From assembly GCF_900112085.1 (NCBI RefSeq), contig NZ_FOJY01000014.1, positions 1 through 64,000 on the forward strand: a DNA stretch of 64,000 nt. The letters run 5' to 3'. A program made the translations under genes and the position numbers. The notes below the pieces were generated by a model that saw only the letters and a program-made list of their open reading frames with translations, searched no databases and was not told the origin of the DNA. Origin of the DNA: Acetitomaculum ruminis DSM 5522 (GTDB lineage: Bacteria > Bacillota > Clostridia > Lachnospirales > Lachnospiraceae). Each line of letters begins with the position of its first letter. Position 1 is the stretch's first letter. This document shows, piece by piece, positions 1 to 8,652 of this stretch.

Positions 1-409
1 TTTCTGAAATATCTTCTTTTTCCTCAAGATTCCCCTTTGCATCGTAACGCGTCATTATTGGAAAATCTTTAAATCCCCTATCTGCAAAATCCTTTTTTGC
101 CTGCTTTTCTGATACCTGATTAGGTGATGATTCCACATCTGTCTTTGATAGTATTTCCGAAGTCCTGTTATAGTACTCCTCTACATCAACAGATGATGTG
201 CTGTAAGAATCAGAAGAATCTTCCTCCATCTGCTCTGAATAATCTGAATATTCCCCATCATATTCCTGGTAAGTATCAGAAAACTCCTCTTTCTTAGAAT
301 TAGCGATATTATCCTTCTTATTTGCTAAAGATTCATTTTTGTTACATCCGCTTAAAAAACTTAAGGATGTAACTGCAATTAATAGTGCCAGAACTGTTCT
401 TTTTTTCAT
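1..409 (-). CDS. Partial lipoprotein of unknown function (3' end beyond window)
   Basis: I read an open frame on the minus strand from ATG at 409 to the window edge, 136 codons without a stop. It starts MKKRTVLALLIAVTSLSF and has a lipobox LSGC, so the protein should be exported and lipid-anchored at Cys22. The visible mature part is acidic, rich in Ser, Asp, Glu and Tyr (around residues 45-85), and then becomes more mixed, as if a linker leads into a domain outside the window. No family is recognisable from this part. Function is unknown; lipoprotein status is well supported. Confidence 0.75.
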   Translation of the reverse strand, partial: MKKRTVLALLIAVTSLSFLSGCNKNESLANKKDNIANSKKEEFSDTYQEYDGEYSDYSEQMEEDSSDSYSTSSVDVEEYYNRTSEILSKTDVESSPNQVSEKQAKKDFADRGFKDFPIMTRYDAKGNLEEKEDISE

Positions 410-897
410 TTATTATTTCCCCCTAGACTTTTTAATATTTTAGTAATCCGTTTTTCTACCTGTTCATATAGAAGTAGCATTTCCTGTTCTTTTAGAAACT
501 TTCAAGAACCCTCTTAAATAATTACAAAATTTTTTGTTCTTTACATAAAGTAGATATATAAAGCTGATTATTAAATGAATATATTTTTATTATATATAAT
601 TTTATGCATATTATACAATACTTTTCCCAAATATGCCATTCCAAAAGTGACACTTTTTACTTTATACTACTACTATTAGTACAATTTAGTGTGCAGTGAA
701 AGTGCGACGCATTAAAATCTTGAATTAAAAAGAGACTGTACTTCATAAATTTTTCCCCCTAAATCTTTAGTTGTAATATGTATATTTCTTTTCTGAATCT
801 TCAATTGAGTCCGCTATAAATTTCTTCATTGTCTCATCCAAAAAACATGTTCCCCTCATTATTTTTTGAATTTTCGTATTATTGCCGGGTAAATATG
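410..897. other. Intergenic region between divergent lipoprotein and metY
   Basis: About 490 bases, very AT-rich, with no open frame that looks coding on either strand. It must hold the minus-strand promoter of the lipoprotein gene. I searched for an S-box SAM riboswitch ahead of metY and did not find its conserved core. Nothing else is supported. Confidence 0.4.
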
Positions 898-906
898 TGC
901 TACAAT
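898..906 (+). promoter_or_regulatory. Extended -10 promoter of metY
   Basis: TGCTACAAT is an extended -10 element (TGn followed by TACAAT at 901-906). No good -35 lies 17 bases upstream, as is common for extended -10 promoters. Transcription would begin near 913 and give a leader of about 80 nt. Confidence 0.45.
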
Positions 907-913
907 GATATCG

Positions 914-966
914 ATGCACCGTGCTAAAGAGATAGGATATTAATTTATCCTTGGTTTTCGGTGTAG
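914..966 (+). promoter_or_regulatory. Hairpin in the metY leader
   Basis: The metY leader contains two nested pairings: CACCG at 917-921 with CGGTG at 959-963 (extendable by T-A and G-U pairs), enclosing GGATA at 935-939 with TATCC at 946-950. There is no T-run, so it is not an intrinsic terminator. It does not match the S-box, SMK or SAM-II cores as I know them. It may be a small structured regulatory leader or a chance fold. Confidence 0.3.
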
Positions 967-994
967 TTTATAAAGATTTCAGGAGGAAATAAAT

Positions 995-2275
995 ATGCAA
1001 CAGGAAACAAAATGCATTGAAGCCGGATATACACCTAAAAACGGTGAACCAAGAATGATACCCATAGTTCAAAGTACAACTTTCAAATATGATACAAGTG
1101 CCGATATGGGAAAACTCTTTGATTTGGAGGCAGAAGGATACTTCTATTCCAGACTTCAAAATCCTACAAATGATATGGTAGCTGCTAAAATAGCCGCTTT
1201 AGAAGGGGGAAGTGCTGCCATGCTCACCTCTTCAGGACAGGCTGCTACATTTTTTTCCGTATTTAATATAGCAGGCGCAGGCGACCATGTAATTGCATCA
1301 TCTACCATTTATGGCGGAAGTTTCAATCTTTTTAATGTAACAATGAGAAAAATGGGAATTGACTTTACCTTTGTTGACCCAGAATGCTCAGATGAGGAAT
1401 TAGAAGCCGCATTTAAACCAAATACCAAGGCTGTTTTTGGTGAAACCATTGCTAATCCGGCACTTATTGTTTTTGATATAGAAAGATTTGCAAAAGCTGC
1501 TCATAAGCATGGAGTACCATTAATAATCGACAACACCTTTGCAACACCGATAAACTGCAGACCTTTTGAATGGGGTGCCGATATTGTCACTCATTCCACC
1601 ACAAAATACATGGACGGCCATGACTCAACAGTAGGTGGAGCAATAGTTGATTCAGGAAACTTCGACTGGATGGCTCATGCCGATAAATTCCCAGGACTTT
1701 GTACACCGGATGAATCCTATCACGGCATTACCTACGCAGAAAAATTCGGGAAAGAAAAAGCTTATATCACAAAAGCAACTGTCCAGCTTATGAGGGATTT
1801 AGGTGCTGTTCCTTCAGCTATAAACTGTTATATTTTAAATCTCGGTTTGGAATCAATGGCTGTCAGAGTACAAAGACATTGTGAAAATGCTCAGAAAGTT
1901 GCAGAATTTTTAAACAATAATGAGAATGTTTCTTATGTAACTTATCCGGGACTTACCGGGGATAAATATTACGATCGTGCAAAAAAATATATGCCTAATG
2001 GAACCTGTGGCGTAATATCTTTTGGAGTAAAAGGTGGAAGAAAAACTGCTGAGGAATTTATGAAGAATTTAAAACTCGCCATTATTGCCACCCATGTTGC
2101 AGATGCTCACACCTGTGTCCTTCACCCAGCTTCATCTACTCACCGCCAGATGACTGACGAAGAGCTTTTGGCAGGTGGTGTAAAAGCCGATATGGTAAGA
2201 CTTTCCGTAGGAATTGAAAATGTAAATGATATTATTGCGGATCTTAAGCAGGCTCTTGAAGCAGCTAAGAACTAG
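995..2275 (+). CDS. metY: O-acetylhomoserine sulfhydrylase
   Basis: PLP enzyme of the Cys/Met metabolism family, 426 residues, the usual length for this family. It condenses O-acetylhomoserine with sulfide (or methanethiol) to give homocysteine (or methionine) in the cytoplasm. The PLP lysine lies in HSTTKYMDGHDS (Lys204), preceded by the typical cofactor-binding stretch around residues 75-85 and an aspartate in LIIDNTFATP (Asp179). An AGGAGG sits 8 bases before ATG 995. It is monocistronic, with the MATE gene convergent downstream. In this window it is the logical sink for sulfide derived from the sulfate operon at the other end. A cystathionine gamma-synthase is less likely because of the length and the N-terminal motif. 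Confidence 0.93.
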   Translation: MQQETKCIEAGYTPKNGEPRMIPIVQSTTFKYDTSADMGKLFDLEAEGYFYSRLQNPTNDMVAAKIAALEGGSAAMLTSSGQAATFFSVFNIAGAGDHVIASSTIYGGSFNLFNVTMRKMGIDFTFVDPECSDEELEAAFKPNTKAVFGETIANPALIVFDIERFAKAAHKHGVPLIIDNTFATPINCRPFEWGADIVTHSTTKYMDGHDSTVGGAIVDSGNFDWMAHADKFPGLCTPDESYHGITYAEKFGKEKAYITKATVQLMRDLGAVPSAINCYILNLGLESMAVRVQRHCENAQKVAEFLNNNENVSYVTYPGLTGDKYYDRAKKYMPNGTCGVISFGVKGGRKTAEEFMKNLKLAIIATHVADAHTCVLHPASSTHRQMTDEELLAGGVKADMVRLSVGIENVNDIIADLKQALEAAKN

Positions 2276-2314
2276 TAGATATTTATATAAAGCCCACTGA
2301 AAATACGATTACAA

Positions 2315-2382
2315 GTAAAGCGGACATTCTTAAATCCGCTTCGCTACTTCCTCATGAACGCAGTGGCACTTTGTGCCACCTG
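2315..2382. repeat. Dispersed hairpin repeat, copy 1
   Basis: Positions 2333-2382 are identical over 50 bases to 16983-17032, and an upstream 11-base block (2315-2325) also matches 16966-16976. The element has two hairpins: AGCGGA/TCCGCT (2319-2340) and GTGGCAC/GTGCCAC with a TTT loop (2363-2379). In this copy the outer right arm found in copy 2 is replaced by another hairpin. It lies between two convergent genes. Confidence 0.8.
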
Positions 2383-2409
2383 TCAGAAGGGGCTTTAACC
2401 CCTTCTGAC
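2382..2409. terminator. Perfect 11-bp hairpin between convergent genes
   Basis: GTCAGAAGGGG at 2382-2392 pairs perfectly with CCCCTTCTGAC at 2399-2409 around a 6-base loop. It lies between metY and the MATE gene, which converge. No long T-run follows on either strand, so terminator activity is plausible but not certain. Confidence 0.5.
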
Positions 2410-2427
2410 AAGTTTCTGTTACGATTT

Positions 2428-3843
2428 CTATCGGCAAAAATTAATCTGAATAAGCCCAAAAAAACGGGTAAATAATAATCTTATGATAAAAATTAAACCT
2501 CTGAATATCAACTCTATCATCATGGCTATCCAGACACCTCTAAGCCCCCAGATTCCTGCCATATATATTGATAATGGAATTCTCACTACCCACATGCTAA
2601 AAAGGTTCATTATTCCCGGTATCAAGGTGTCCTCTGCTCCTCTAAATATTCCCGTTATGATTATGGATGCCCCGAAAAATGGTTCGGCAAAAGCTTCTAT
2701 TCTTAAAACCATTGTTCCAAGAGCAATTATTTCGGCATCAGGAGATAGGATACCTATCATATCAGGTGCCAGAAAATACATTATCCCACCGCTGATAGTC
2801 ATTAATGCCATGCCAAAAAGAACGGTCATCCAGGCTAGTTTTTTTGCCATTTTCTTTTGGCCTGCTCCGATGCATTGTCCGGTAATGGTGGTAGCCGCAG
2901 CCCCTATTCCATAACTTGGCATATAGCAAAGGCTTTCTGCTGTTATAGAAAAAGAATGTGCCGCCACAGCCGTCGTTCCCAGGGTTGCCACAATTCCCGT
3001 AGATACTACATAGGAGGCACCTACTGCAATTGACTCAATTGCAACCGGAAGGGAGATTTTTATAGCTTTGATAAATACATTTATAAATTTAATTTCATAA
3101 GGCTCTTTTCTTAATTTTAGACTTTCCGAATAAAACAATAGAAAATAAAGCATTAATACTGCAGCTATTAATTCTGCCAGGGCAGTTCCAAGCGCAGCTC
3201 CCAAGGCTCCCAGTCCCAGACCGGGAATTTTGTAAATATTTCCCAAAATGCTCATTTCTCTTTCCGGAAATATGAAAAAGAAATTGAAAATCACATCTAA
3301 AAGGCACATTAATATATCTAAAATGCTGGGAATTTTCATATTCCCGCTACACTGAAGCATGCCTGCCCCCACAAAATTTAATGCCAAAAAGGGTAATGAC
3401 AGGGAAAATACGCTAAAATAAGCCACTGCTGCCGGTCTGATTTCTTTTGTTCCTCCAAGCCAAACCGGAATCCATCCGCTAATGGACAAAGAAATGAGTC
3501 CAATAATCAGATTTAACAAAAATGCAGTTAAAATTCCATATCTCACCACATTTCTTGCTTTCACATTTTCCTTTGCCCCGATTCTATGAGCTACCTGAAC
3601 ATTAAATCCAATTGCAATAGCTGACGCTAGGCCGTCTAAAAGCCAGGTGCTTGAGGAAATAAGTCCAATAGAAGCGGCAGAGTTTGTATCCAAATGCCCC
3701 ACCATGGAAGCATCTATATATTGCATAATAACAGCGGTAATCTGGGCAAGAATTACCGGGATACTCAGCCTTACTATCATGGACAGGGACTCTCTTTTAT
3801 TTAAATATTTACCATCTCTTATTGCTTTTAAATAGTCTTTCAA
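2428..3843 (-). CDS. MATE family efflux transporter
   Basis: Polytopic membrane protein with about twelve hydrophobic segments arranged as two repeats of six, the pattern of MATE (NorM/DinF-type) cation-coupled drug and toxin exporters. The family signature is visible near the start in PVILAQITAVIMQYIDASMV and in GAAATTITGQCIGAG in the second half. I start at TTG 3843, ten codons inside the first ATG (3870), because AGGTGA lies six bases before the TTG, whereas the ATG has no ribosome binding site and sits inside a repeat-derived hairpin (3860-3885). The substrate cannot be deduced. It converges on metY and lies downstream of an ATPase gene on the same strand. Confidence 0.85.
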   Translation of the reverse strand: MKDYLKAIRDGKYLNKRESLSMIVRLSIPVILAQITAVIMQYIDASMVGHLDTNSAASIGLISSSTWLLDGLASAIAIGFNVQVAHRIGAKENVKARNVVRYGILTAFLLNLIIGLISLSISGWIPVWLGGTKEIRPAAVAYFSVFSLSLPFLALNFVGAGMLQCSGNMKIPSILDILMCLLDVIFNFFFIFPEREMSILGNIYKIPGLGLGALGAALGTALAELIAAVLMLYFLLFYSESLKLRKEPYEIKFINVFIKAIKISLPVAIESIAVGASYVVSTGIVATLGTTAVAAHSFSITAESLCYMPSYGIGAAATTITGQCIGAGQKKMAKKLAWMTVLFGMALMTISGGIMYFLAPDMIGILSPDAEIIALGTMVLRIEAFAEPFFGASIIITGIFRGAEDTLIPGIMNLFSMWVVRIPLSIYMAGIWGLRGVWIAMMIELIFRGLIFIIRLLFTRFFGLIQINFCR

Positions 3844-3858
3844 AATATTCACCTGATA

Positions 3859-3885
3859 TAAAGCGGACATTATTAAATCCGCTTT
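3859..3885. repeat. Partial copy of the dispersed hairpin repeat
   Basis: The block starting ATAAAGCGGACATTATTAAA and ending in TCCGCTTT closely matches the left hairpin of copy 1 (2315-2341). Only the first hairpin module (AAAGCGGA/TCCGCTTT) is present here. It overlaps the possible ATG of the MATE gene and could act as a terminator for the ATPase gene upstream of it on the minus strand. Confidence 0.6.
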
Positions 3886-3924
3886 TTATTTTCTTCAAAT
3901 TTTTATACACGACTGTTCATTAAT

Positions 3925-5274
3925 TTAATGCCTTCCAATAAGCTCCTCCAATACAAATGGAAGCATATATAAAGGCTTATATTTTAACTCGTCATCATGC
4001 CCAACATCCTTTTGAGAGAACAAATACATTTCCCCAACATGCTTAGAATATTTTTTATAAAAATTATCGATAGATTCATGTTTCTTTGAGGCAGACGATT
4101 TTATTTCCATCGGAACAATTTTGGTATCCTTCTGAACAATAAAATCCACTTCATATGAGTGCGTACTATCATCCTTTTTCCAGGTATGATAATAAAGATC
4201 TGTGTTGGTCGCAGCTATTATCTGAGCTACTGCATTTTCATACAAATATCCCAAATCAGCAGGTAACTTGTCACTTAGAAGCTTACTGTATATATTCTCA
4301 CTAGTCCTCGCAGATGCTTTAAAAATCATTGTCGTAAATAATCCTATGTCAGATAAATATAGTTTATAAGTATCCTCATCCTTTGTCTGAGATAATGCTA
4401 CATTAGGATTTTGGGTATTATAACAGGGAAGTACTGTTTTTGAATCAATTAAGTCAGACAGCCGTTGCTTATCTTTGTTTGTTTTTCTCTTTCCGGTAGC
4501 CTGAGAAATCATATATTTTTTCTTATTCGTTGCCAATTGACTTGGAATAGATTCGTACATCTTGCCAATCAACCCTGATGAATCAATCTTCTTAAAATCA
4601 TCAATATATAAATTTATAATATCTCTTTTTATCCTGTCAATCATAGAGAAATTATCACCATTTATATAAGAATCAACAGCCTGTGGCATACCACCAACTG
4701 CCATATAAATTCGAAAGTCCCTCATTAGCTTTCTATTAACACCATTACCAACTTCTATACCTAATTTATAAAACTCCCTCAGCCTGTCATATGTATCATT
4801 GCCTATCGCCCACATAAATTCCTCATAATCCATTGGATATACCAGAATCCTATGTTCCTCTGATGGTATAACTATGTTCTCTACATTTTTTTTAATACTA
4901 ATCAGTGAACCAGTTTCTATGTAATCATATCTGCCATCTGCGACCAGATACTTTATCGCCTGTCTTACTTTAGGTTGAAGCTGGATTTCATCAAAAATTA
5001 TAACTGATTCACCTTGATACAATGTAATATCAGTAAAAGCCTGTAGGCGTAGAAAAAAGACTTCAAGATTAGCGATATCATCAAAAACTTTTAATAATTC
5101 ATTAGTTATATTTGCGAAATCAACTTTTATATATGACTTGTAATTATTCCTTGCAAATTCCTCGGCAACGGTCGATTTTCCAACACGCCTTGCTCCTTCA
5201 AGCAAAGCCGCATATTTAGGGGCATAATTGTCTTTCCAATTTTTCAATTTATCATATACTTTTCGCTTAAACAT
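3925..5274 (-). CDS. AAA family ATPase with C-terminal DUF4143
   Basis: 449 residues. The N-terminal half is an AAA_14 ATPase with Walker A GARRVGKST (27-35) and Walker B IIFDEIQ at about 93-99. The C-terminal half is DUF4143, with ENAVAQII and a nuclease-like core YEVDFIVQKD...PMEIKSS that resembles a PD-(D/E)XK arrangement. This is a very common, often multicopy family in gut anaerobes whose role is not established; defence, mobile-element and signalling functions have been suggested. It stands alone, reads toward the MATE gene, and is preceded by three 33-bp direct repeats that could be an operator. Family assignment is firm, function unknown. Confidence 0.85.
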   Translation of the reverse strand: MFKRKVYDKLKNWKDNYAPKYAALLEGARRVGKSTVAEEFARNNYKSYIKVDFANITNELLKVFDDIANLEVFFLRLQAFTDITLYQGESVIIFDEIQLQPKVRQAIKYLVADGRYDYIETGSLISIKKNVENIVIPSEEHRILVYPMDYEEFMWAIGNDTYDRLREFYKLGIEVGNGVNRKLMRDFRIYMAVGGMPQAVDSYINGDNFSMIDRIKRDIINLYIDDFKKIDSSGLIGKMYESIPSQLATNKKKYMISQATGKRKTNKDKQRLSDLIDSKTVLPCYNTQNPNVALSQTKDEDTYKLYLSDIGLFTTMIFKASARTSENIYSKLLSDKLPADLGYLYENAVAQIIAATNTDLYYHTWKKDDSTHSYEVDFIVQKDTKIVPMEIKSSASKKHESIDNFYKKYSKHVGEMYLFSQKDVGHDDELKYKPLYMLPFVLEELIGRH

Positions 5275-5326
5275 TACATCTCCTTTTATAATAAATGTAA
5301 AATTTCAACATTGTTTTCCAGCAAAA

Positions 5327-5425
5327 TGTCATTATTTCATTATTATTATATAGATAATATGTCATTATTTCAATATTATTTTCTGATACAAATATCATTA
5401 TTTCACTATTTTAAAATAGATATAT
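5327..5425. repeat. Three 33-bp tandem repeats upstream of the ATPase gene
   Basis: The 13-mer TGTCATTATTTCA occurs at 5327-5339 and 5360-5372, and TATCATTATTTCA at 5393-5405. The spacing is exactly 33 bases in both steps, close to three helical turns, and the rest of each unit is only loosely conserved. A degenerate TGTAAAATTTCA lies at 5296-5307. The array begins 53 bases upstream of the ATPase start. The regular phasing suggests a cooperative protein-binding site rather than a CRISPR array. Confidence 0.7.
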
Positions 5426-5576
5426 GTACCAGTCAAGAAAAGTAGTAAGAATAAAAGACCGATATGACTATTCAAAGGGGGATTATACTGGGGTCGCAGG
5501 AATAGCAATTTCAATTATGGCTGATGCACAAACCTTTGGTGTTATTACACCTTATATGGTAAAAATGACGTGTTAG
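5424..5576 (+). CDS. Possible 50-residue ORF or gene remnant
   Basis: An ATG-initiated frame of 50 codons begins MYQSRKVVRIKDRYDYSKGD and ends 22 bases before the start of the next gene. The composition looks protein-like, with a hydrophobic stretch GVAGIAISIMADAQTF, but there is no convincing ribosome binding site and the start overlaps the tandem repeat array. It may be the remains of a longer gene. I recognise no family. Confidence 0.3.
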   Translation: MYQSRKVVRIKDRYDYSKGDYTGVAGIAISIMADAQTFGVITPYMVKMTC

Positions 5577-5598
5577 CCTGGAGAAAGGAAGAATATTT

Positions 5599-6033
5599 AT
5601 GAAACATAAATCTATAATACTAATACCACTTGTAATAGTATTCTTTTTAATCTCTTTTTATCTTATGTTTTTTGTATTTTTCAAGAAGAATATACTTCAA
5701 GATTTAAATCTAACTTGGAATACCGAATTTGTAGGTAATGCAACAACGGTTGCAAAGGGAGATTTAGGTCCAAAAGGAGAACAAATTCTACTTTACAAAA
5801 TATCCTCTTGGGGCAACGAAGCATATGTGAAACAACTAAATTCTGAAGGAAAAACTATTTATAATAATATATCCGATAAATTACAGGAAGAAAATATTTT
5901 AGACGATTCTAAGGAAGCTTTGGAATATCTAAAAAATGGCAAATATGAAGTAATAGAAAAAGATGAAAACTCCAAATTATACATATGGAATGGGGATAAA
6001 AATTCATTGTATATATTTGTAGAAAACATTTAA
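5599..6033 (+). CDS. Small membrane-anchored protein of unknown function
   Basis: 144 residues with a good ribosome binding site (AGAAAGGAAG) 9 bases before the ATG. Residues 7-30 form one strongly hydrophobic segment (IILIPLVIVFFLISFYLMFF) with a positive N-terminus, so this is probably a membrane anchor or an uncleaved signal. The remaining 110 residues are charged and would lie outside. I recognise no domain. A bidirectional terminator follows directly, so the gene is its own transcript or shares one with the small frame at 5424. Confidence 0.65.
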   Translation: MKHKSIILIPLVIVFFLISFYLMFFVFFKKNILQDLNLTWNTEFVGNATTVAKGDLGPKGEQILLYKISSWGNEAYVKQLNSEGKTIYNNISDKLQEENILDDSKEALEYLKNGKYEVIEKDENSKLYIWNGDKNSLYIFVENI

Positions 6034-6060
6034 CTGATAAAGCTACATTAAAAAAAATAA

Positions 6061-6106
6061 AAAGTCTCGGATTTAAGTGCCAAAACACTACAAAATCCGA
6101 GACTTT
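6061..6106. terminator. Bidirectional intrinsic terminator
   Basis: AAAGTCTCGGATTT (6061-6074) pairs perfectly over 14 bases with AAATCCGAGACTTT (6093-6106). It lies between the convergent genes ending at 6033 and 6143, and A/T runs flank both sides. Confidence 0.9.
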
Positions 6107-6142
6107 ATGTTTACTTTAATTTTTCACTAACAGTTGTCTAAA

Positions 6143-7945
6143 TTATTGTATTTTTTCAAAATCAGCCACACCATGCTTACATATCGGACAAATATAATCT
6201 GCCGGTAGGTCTTCCTCCTCGTAGATAAAACCGCAAACTTTGCAAATCCATCCTTTTTTGCCTTCGGTAGCCGGCTTTGGTTTTACATTTTCCTGGTAGA
6301 AGTTGTAAGTAATTGTCCTGTCATCTGATATAAGTCTCATCTCTTTTATTTCACATATAAACAGTGTATGACTTACCATGTCTATCATATTATCAACTTC
6401 TAAGGATATAACTGCATTTATGTAGTGTTTTAAGAAAGGAAGTCCGTTATCTGTCCTATTTACTTCTATTCCTTCAAATTTGTCTACATCTCGTCCACTT
6501 TGGAAACCAAATCTCTGGAAAACTGAAAAAACTGCCCTTTCACTTAATACATTTACATTCAATTTTTTTGTCTTTTCTATAGTTTCACAGGAATAATTCT
6601 TTTTATTTATACCTACAGCAATTCTTGTTGGGTTTTCAGAAACCTGTGTTACTGTATTTACTATCAGACCATTATCTCTGTTTCCGTCATTACTTGTTAC
6701 AACATAAAGACCGTATCCAATCTTGAATAAAGCTGAAATATCATCTTTGACTGCAAGCTTATCACTGGCAGCTATATATTCCTGACAAAGTTCATTTGCC
6801 ATTGCTTCAAGTTTTTCTTTGTTTTCATCTGTCAGGCCGGACCAAATTGTCAGATTATTCTTTGTATAATAAAGCTTGCCACCTTCTTTAAGCATTTCTT
6901 TCATCACAAGCATTGCCCTTGGTGACCAGCTTCCATTTTCAATAAATGCTACGCTACGATTGCAGAAGTTTCGTTCCGTAAGTCTGTGAATATAGTCTTT
7001 CATAAATGGATATATGTCTGCGTTGTAGGTTGTTGTTGCCAAAACCAGCTTACTGTATTTAAAGGCATCAGCTATTGCCAAAGCCATATCACACCTTGCC
7101 AAATCATGTACTACTACCTTAGGGCAAGCCTTTTCTTTTAATTTTTCTGCCAATAATAAAGCGGCTTCTTTTGTATCTCCATAAACTGAAGTGTATGCCA
7201 CTACAATTCCGTCTTCTTCCGGAGAATATGAAGACCATTTATCATATAATGAAATGTAATGTCCCAGATTATCTGTAAGCACCGGACCATGAAGAGGACA
7301 AATTATCTGTATATCCAGCGTCGCAGCCACTTTCAAGAGATTTTGCACCTGTTGTCCGTATTTTCCAACAATTCCAATAAAATATCTTCTGGATTCATCA
7401 TCCCAATCTTCTTCCACATCATTGGCACCGAATTTACCAAAGCCGTCTGCTGAAAACAGCACCTTTTCTGTTGACTCATAAGAAACCATTACTTCCGGCC
7501 AGTGAACCATTGGAGCAAATACAAAAGTCAAGGTATGTTTTCCAAAGGATAATGTTCCACCATTTTCCACTACTACCTGCTTATCTTCCCAGTTTTCCCC
7601 ATAAAACTGTCTCATCATCTGGAAAATCTGCGCATTTCCCACTATTTGAGCATCAGGATATTTTTCCTTGAAAGTACGAATACTTCCGGCGTGGTCCATT
7701 TCCATATGCTGTATTACAAGATAATCAGGTTTTTTTCCATTTAAAACCTCTTCAATATTAGATATCCACTCATTTCCGAAATGAACATCTACCGTATCCA
7801 TTACCGCAATTTTATCGTCCATAATTACATAGGAATTATAAGACATTCCATTTGGTACTACATACTGACCTTCAAACAGGTCCACCTGGTGATCGTTTAC
7901 ACCTACATAAAATATAGAATCTGTTACTTTTTTTACATTGCTCAT
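6143..7945 (-). CDS. Flavodiiron protein with flavin reductase and rubredoxin domains
   Basis: 600 residues in four parts. Residues 1-245 are a metallo-beta-lactamase-like diiron domain with HMEMDH (80-85) as iron ligands. Residues about 250-395 are a flavodoxin domain (FMN). Residues about 400-550 are a flavin reductase-like domain (FKIGYGLYVVTSNDGNRDNG). Residues about 563-600 are rubredoxin, with the two CxxC pairs CKVC and CPIC. Such multidomain proteins reduce oxygen to water, or NO to N2O, in the cytoplasm of anaerobes; the fused domains supply electrons from NAD(P)H without separate partners. GGAGGG precedes the ATG. The gene is divergent from the HMA gene. Confidence 0.93.
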   Translation of the reverse strand: MSNVKKVTDSIFYVGVNDHQVDLFEGQYVVPNGMSYNSYVIMDDKIAVMDTVDVHFGNEWISNIEEVLNGKKPDYLVIQHMEMDHAGSIRTFKEKYPDAQIVGNAQIFQMMRQFYGENWEDKQVVVENGGTLSFGKHTLTFVFAPMVHWPEVMVSYESTEKVLFSADGFGKFGANDVEEDWDDESRRYFIGIVGKYGQQVQNLLKVAATLDIQIICPLHGPVLTDNLGHYISLYDKWSSYSPEEDGIVVAYTSVYGDTKEAALLLAEKLKEKACPKVVVHDLARCDMALAIADAFKYSKLVLATTTYNADIYPFMKDYIHRLTERNFCNRSVAFIENGSWSPRAMLVMKEMLKEGGKLYYTKNNLTIWSGLTDENKEKLEAMANELCQEYIAASDKLAVKDDISALFKIGYGLYVVTSNDGNRDNGLIVNTVTQVSENPTRIAVGINKKNYSCETIEKTKKLNVNVLSERAVFSVFQRFGFQSGRDVDKFEGIEVNRTDNGLPFLKHYINAVISLEVDNMIDMVSHTLFICEIKEMRLISDDRTITYNFYQENVKPKPATEGKKGWICKVCGFIYEEEDLPADYICPICKHGVADFEKIQ

Positions 7946-8143
7946 GTTTTGGTCCCTCCATACCAGATTTAAGCCCTTACTTGCGACTTTTTAAAAATTT
8001 CCATCTTCGTCCCACTTTTAATGTTTAACACTTTCTTCCCTAAGTATATCGACTATATAAATTTATTTTTCATGTTTTTTAATAAATTCCTATGATACTT
8101 GTTTTTTCAAGTCAATATTTTTATAATTATTTCATTTTTTTAC

Positions 8144-8172
8144 TTGTCAGAATACTTTTATTGGTTTATAAT
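8144..8172 (+). promoter_or_regulatory. SigA-type promoter of the HMA gene
   Basis: TTGTCA at 8144-8149 and TATAAT at 8167-8172 are separated by 17 bases. Transcription would start near 8179, leaving a leader of about 105 nt before ATG 8286. Confidence 0.7.
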
Positions 8173-8186
8173 TATGTAAGATTGTT

Positions 8187-8224
8187 CAGGGGAGATTTCA
8201 AATTGTATTAACAAATCATCCCTG
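8187..8224 (+). promoter_or_regulatory. Long hairpin in the HMA-gene leader
   Basis: CAGGGGAGATTT (8187-8198) pairs with AAATCATCCCTG (8213-8224) with a single internal A-A mismatch, closing a 14-base loop. It starts a few bases after the predicted transcription start. There is no T-run, so it is more likely a stabilising or regulatory leader element than a terminator. Confidence 0.45.
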
Positions 8225-8285
8225 CTATAAATGTTTTGATAACAGGTTTCAGTGTAATTTGTATTATTTATTTGGAGGAAATACA

Positions 8286-8507
8286 ATGAAAACTATTGAG
8301 TTAAAAGTAACCGGAATGACTTGTAAAAATTGTGAAAGACATGTTGCCGATGCCATTGAAACCGTTTCGGGAGTTGAAAAAGCCATCGCAGATCATAGAC
8401 ATGACAGAGTTTTAGTAAGGCTTACAGATGATGACGCCAGCGTAGACGCCATGAAAGCTGCTATTGAAGACGATACAGACTTCAAAATGGTCGAAGTCGT
8501 AGAGTGA
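8286..8507 (+). CDS. Small heavy-metal-associated (HMA) domain protein, CopZ-like
   Basis: 73 residues, one complete HMA ferredoxin-like fold. The metal-binding motif is GMTCKNCERH with Cys13 and Cys16. Proteins of this size carry Cu(I) or another soft metal to a P-type ATPase or a repressor. I chose ATG 8286 because GGAGGA lies 8 bases upstream; an earlier in-frame ATG at 8259 lacks a site and would precede the RBS. No copper ATPase or CsoR gene lies nearby, so the partner is elsewhere or the protein acts alone. It has its own promoter and a strong terminator. Confidence 0.85.
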   Translation: MKTIELKVTGMTCKNCERHVADAIETVSGVEKAIADHRHDRVLVRLTDDDASVDAMKAAIEDDTDFKMVEVVE

Positions 8508-8578
8508 ATTATTTAGATTTTAATATATTCCTAAAAAATTTTTCATATATTTTTTACTCTATAATTTTATTATAGATC

Positions 8579-8607
8579 GTACCTGTCTAATTAGACAGGT
8601 ACATTTT
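8579..8607 (+). terminator. Intrinsic terminator of the HMA gene
   Basis: GTACCTGTC pairs with GACAGGTAC around a TAATTA loop (8579-8602), followed by a run of T. Confidence 0.9.
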
Positions 8608-8652
8608 TTTGCGATTTCTTCTATTAATTTAGTTTTTTTCTGCACTTTTGCT

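Noticed and set aside
410-994. SAM (S-box) riboswitch ahead of metY
   Set aside because: The conserved S-box core is absent; only a simple nested hairpin is present.
5327-5425. Tandem repeats as a CRISPR array
   Set aside because: Only 13 bases are conserved per 33-base unit, there are three units and no cas genes.
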